A DNA stretch of 33,386 bases, from the NCBI RefSeq assembly GCF_937873725.1, contig NZ_CALMYY010000100.1:1-33386 (forward strand), in the 5' to 3' direction. This document shows positions 32,297-33,386 of this stretch, piece by piece. The translations under genes were made by a program, and so were the position numbers. How positions within the stretch are numbered: position 1 is the stretch's first letter; each line of letters opens with the position of its first letter. The notes beneath the pieces were generated by a model. It was not told the origin of the DNA. It ran no database searches and was given only the letters and a program-made list of their open reading frames with translations. Origin of the DNA: an uncultured Dietzia sp. GTDB taxonomy: Bacteria > Actinomycetota > Actinomycetes > Mycobacteriales > Mycobacteriaceae.

Positions 32297-33386
32297 GGAT
32301 CATCGTCCACCCGCATGAACTGGGGATCGGCGGCAGCCAGCTGAACGCGATCGAGTTGGCCGCCGCGGTCCGCGACCGGGGCCACGAGACCCTGGTGTTC
32401 GGCCGCTCGGGCCCGCTCCGGCAGCGGATCGACGAGCTGGGCCTGGAATTCGTCGAGGCGCCCCCGCAGGGGAGGCGTCCCTCGATCCCCGCCGCGCGGG
32501 CCCTGGCCGAATTGGCGGAGCGCCGCCACATCGACGTGATCCACGGGTACGAGTGGCCGCCGATCCTGGACGGAGTCCTCGCCGCGGCGGGCAGCCGATC
32601 CCTCACCGTGGTGGGGACGGTGATGTCGATGTCCGTGCCGCCGTTCATACCCCACAGCGTCCCCCTGGTCGTGGGGACCGCCGAGATGCGGGAATACGAG
32701 AGGGCCGCCGGTCGCCATCGAACGCACCTGCTCGAGCCACCAGTGGATCTCGAGTTCAACGACCCGTCGCTCGTCGACGGTGCCGCGGCGTTCCGGGAGC
32801 GGTTCGGTCTGGACGGGACCGGGCTGAACATCGTCAGCGTGGGCCGGTTCGCGCACGAACTCAAGCTCGAGGGGATTCTCACCGCGATCGAGGTCGTCGG
32901 CGCGCTGGCGGACGCGACCGGGGCGCGGTTGATCCTGGTGGGAGACGGTCCCGCGCGAGGGGAGGTCGAGCGCGCGGCCGACGCCGCCAATCGACGGTAC
33001 GGCGCCGGGACCGTGGTCCTCACCGGGCCGCTGGACGATCCGCGCCCCGCCTACGCGGCGGCGGACATCTCCCTGGGCATGGGGGGCTCCGCGCTCCGCG
33101 CACTCGCCTACGGCACGCCGCTCGTGGTCCAGGGCGAGAACGGATTCTGGCGGACCCTGACGCCGGCGTCGGCGGACCAGTTCCTCTGGACGGGCTGGTA
33201 CGGGATCGGCGAGGGCTCCGCCGCGGGTGCCGCGCGCCTGAGGAACGAGCTGGCGCCGCTACTCTCCGGCGCTCCGCGTCGCGCCCGACTCGGGGACTTC
33301 GGTCGGCGGCTGGTGGCCGATCGCTTCTCCCCCCTCTTTGCCAAGCTGTTTGTGAGTCACTCGACCGCGAGCAGATTGGAGTCCGG
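32293..33386 (+). CDS. GT4-like glycosyltransferase (3' end beyond window)
   Basis: An open frame from GTG 32293 to the window end (at least 364 residues, no stop). It has the GT-B look: an N-terminal acceptor domain (HPHELGIGGSQLNAIELA), then NIVSVGRFAHELKLEGIL and LILVGDGPARGEVERAA (donor-domain start near 177 and 210). The late SLGMGGSALRALAYGTPLVV stands where GT4 enzymes usually carry an E-x7-E motif (EGFGL...EAMA); here the first position is glycine-rich, so donor binding may be atypical. The start overlaps the flippase stop. It should add a sugar to the lipid-linked oligosaccharide. Confidence 0.85.
   Translation, partial: MRIIVHPHELGIGGSQLNAIELAAAVRDRGHETLVFGRSGPLRQRIDELGLEFVEAPPQGRRPSIPAARALAELAERRHIDVIHGYEWPPILDGVLAAAGSRSLTVVGTVMSMSVPPFIPHSVPLVVGTAEMREYERAAGRHRTHLLEPPVDLEFNDPSLVDGAAAFRERFGLDGTGLNIVSVGRFAHELKLEGILTAIEVVGALADATGARLILVGDGPARGEVERAADAANRRYGAGTVVLTGPLDDPRPAYAAADISLGMGGSALRALAYGTPLVVQGENGFWRTLTPASADQFLWTGWYGIGEGSAAGAARLRNELAPLLSGAPRRARLGDFGRRLVADRFSPLFAKLFVSHSTASRLES

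Overview
The window is very GC-rich, with most third codon positions G or C, many GTG starts and long spurious antisense reading frames. Gene content and order point to an actinobacterium of the Mycobacteriales (Corynebacteriales), possibly Dietzia or a relative. The run mfd ... tetR - tRNA-Gln - glmU - prs - (arsC-like) - rplY ... pth matches the order known from mycobacteria and corynebacteria. The genus is a guess from gene style, not a database match.

Layout. 1-231: a repeat-dense stretch behind mfd, with a 24-bp tandem repeat, a 22-bp perfect inverted repeat, a G-tract cluster and a 14-bp tandem repeat running over the mfd stop. 232-3894 (-): mfd. 4021-4716: a VKOR-family disulfide-forming membrane enzyme. 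4770-7861: a tightly overlapping four-gene cassette (family-2 glycosyltransferase, acyl-CoA-dehydrogenase-like protein, PIG-L deacetylase, NodS-like methyltransferase). 7887-9933: two TetR regulators on either side of an HdeD/DUF308 membrane protein; each regulator has a good palindromic operator candidate in front of it. 10058-10129: tRNA-Gln(TTG). 10151-11488 (-): an MFS exporter. 11526-15183: glmU-prs-arsC-like-rplY, a housekeeping block for UDP-GlcNAc, PRPP and ribosomal protein L25. 15259-16838: divergent lysE/lysG-type amino-acid exporter and regulator. 16877-17928: pth coupled to a DUF1990 gene. 18121-19800: prfC. 20057-22790: an F420-type LLM oxidoreductase and a serine-hydrolase lipoprotein. 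22801-23940 (-): an AI-2E-family transporter.

23941-24323 is a 383-bp, relatively AT-rich gap that opens a polysaccharide locus running off the right end (24324-33386). The locus holds a WbaP/ExoY-type initiating sugar-phosphate transferase, a Gfo/Idh/MocA oxidoreductase, an SDR epimerase, a DegT aminotransferase, a PglD/NeuD-type acetyltransferase, a second DegT aminotransferase, a Wzx-type flippase and a GT4 glycosyltransferase (cut by the window end). Nearly every junction overlaps by 1-4 bases, so it reads as one operon making N-acylated amino sugars and building a lipid-linked repeat unit for export.

The most promising under-described system is the 4770-7861 cassette. Its logic (GT2, N-deacetylase, NodS-like methyltransferase, plus an acyl-chain flavoenzyme) resembles Nod-factor chemistry assembled from unrelated parts. 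No CRISPR array, insertion sequence or prophage was seen.
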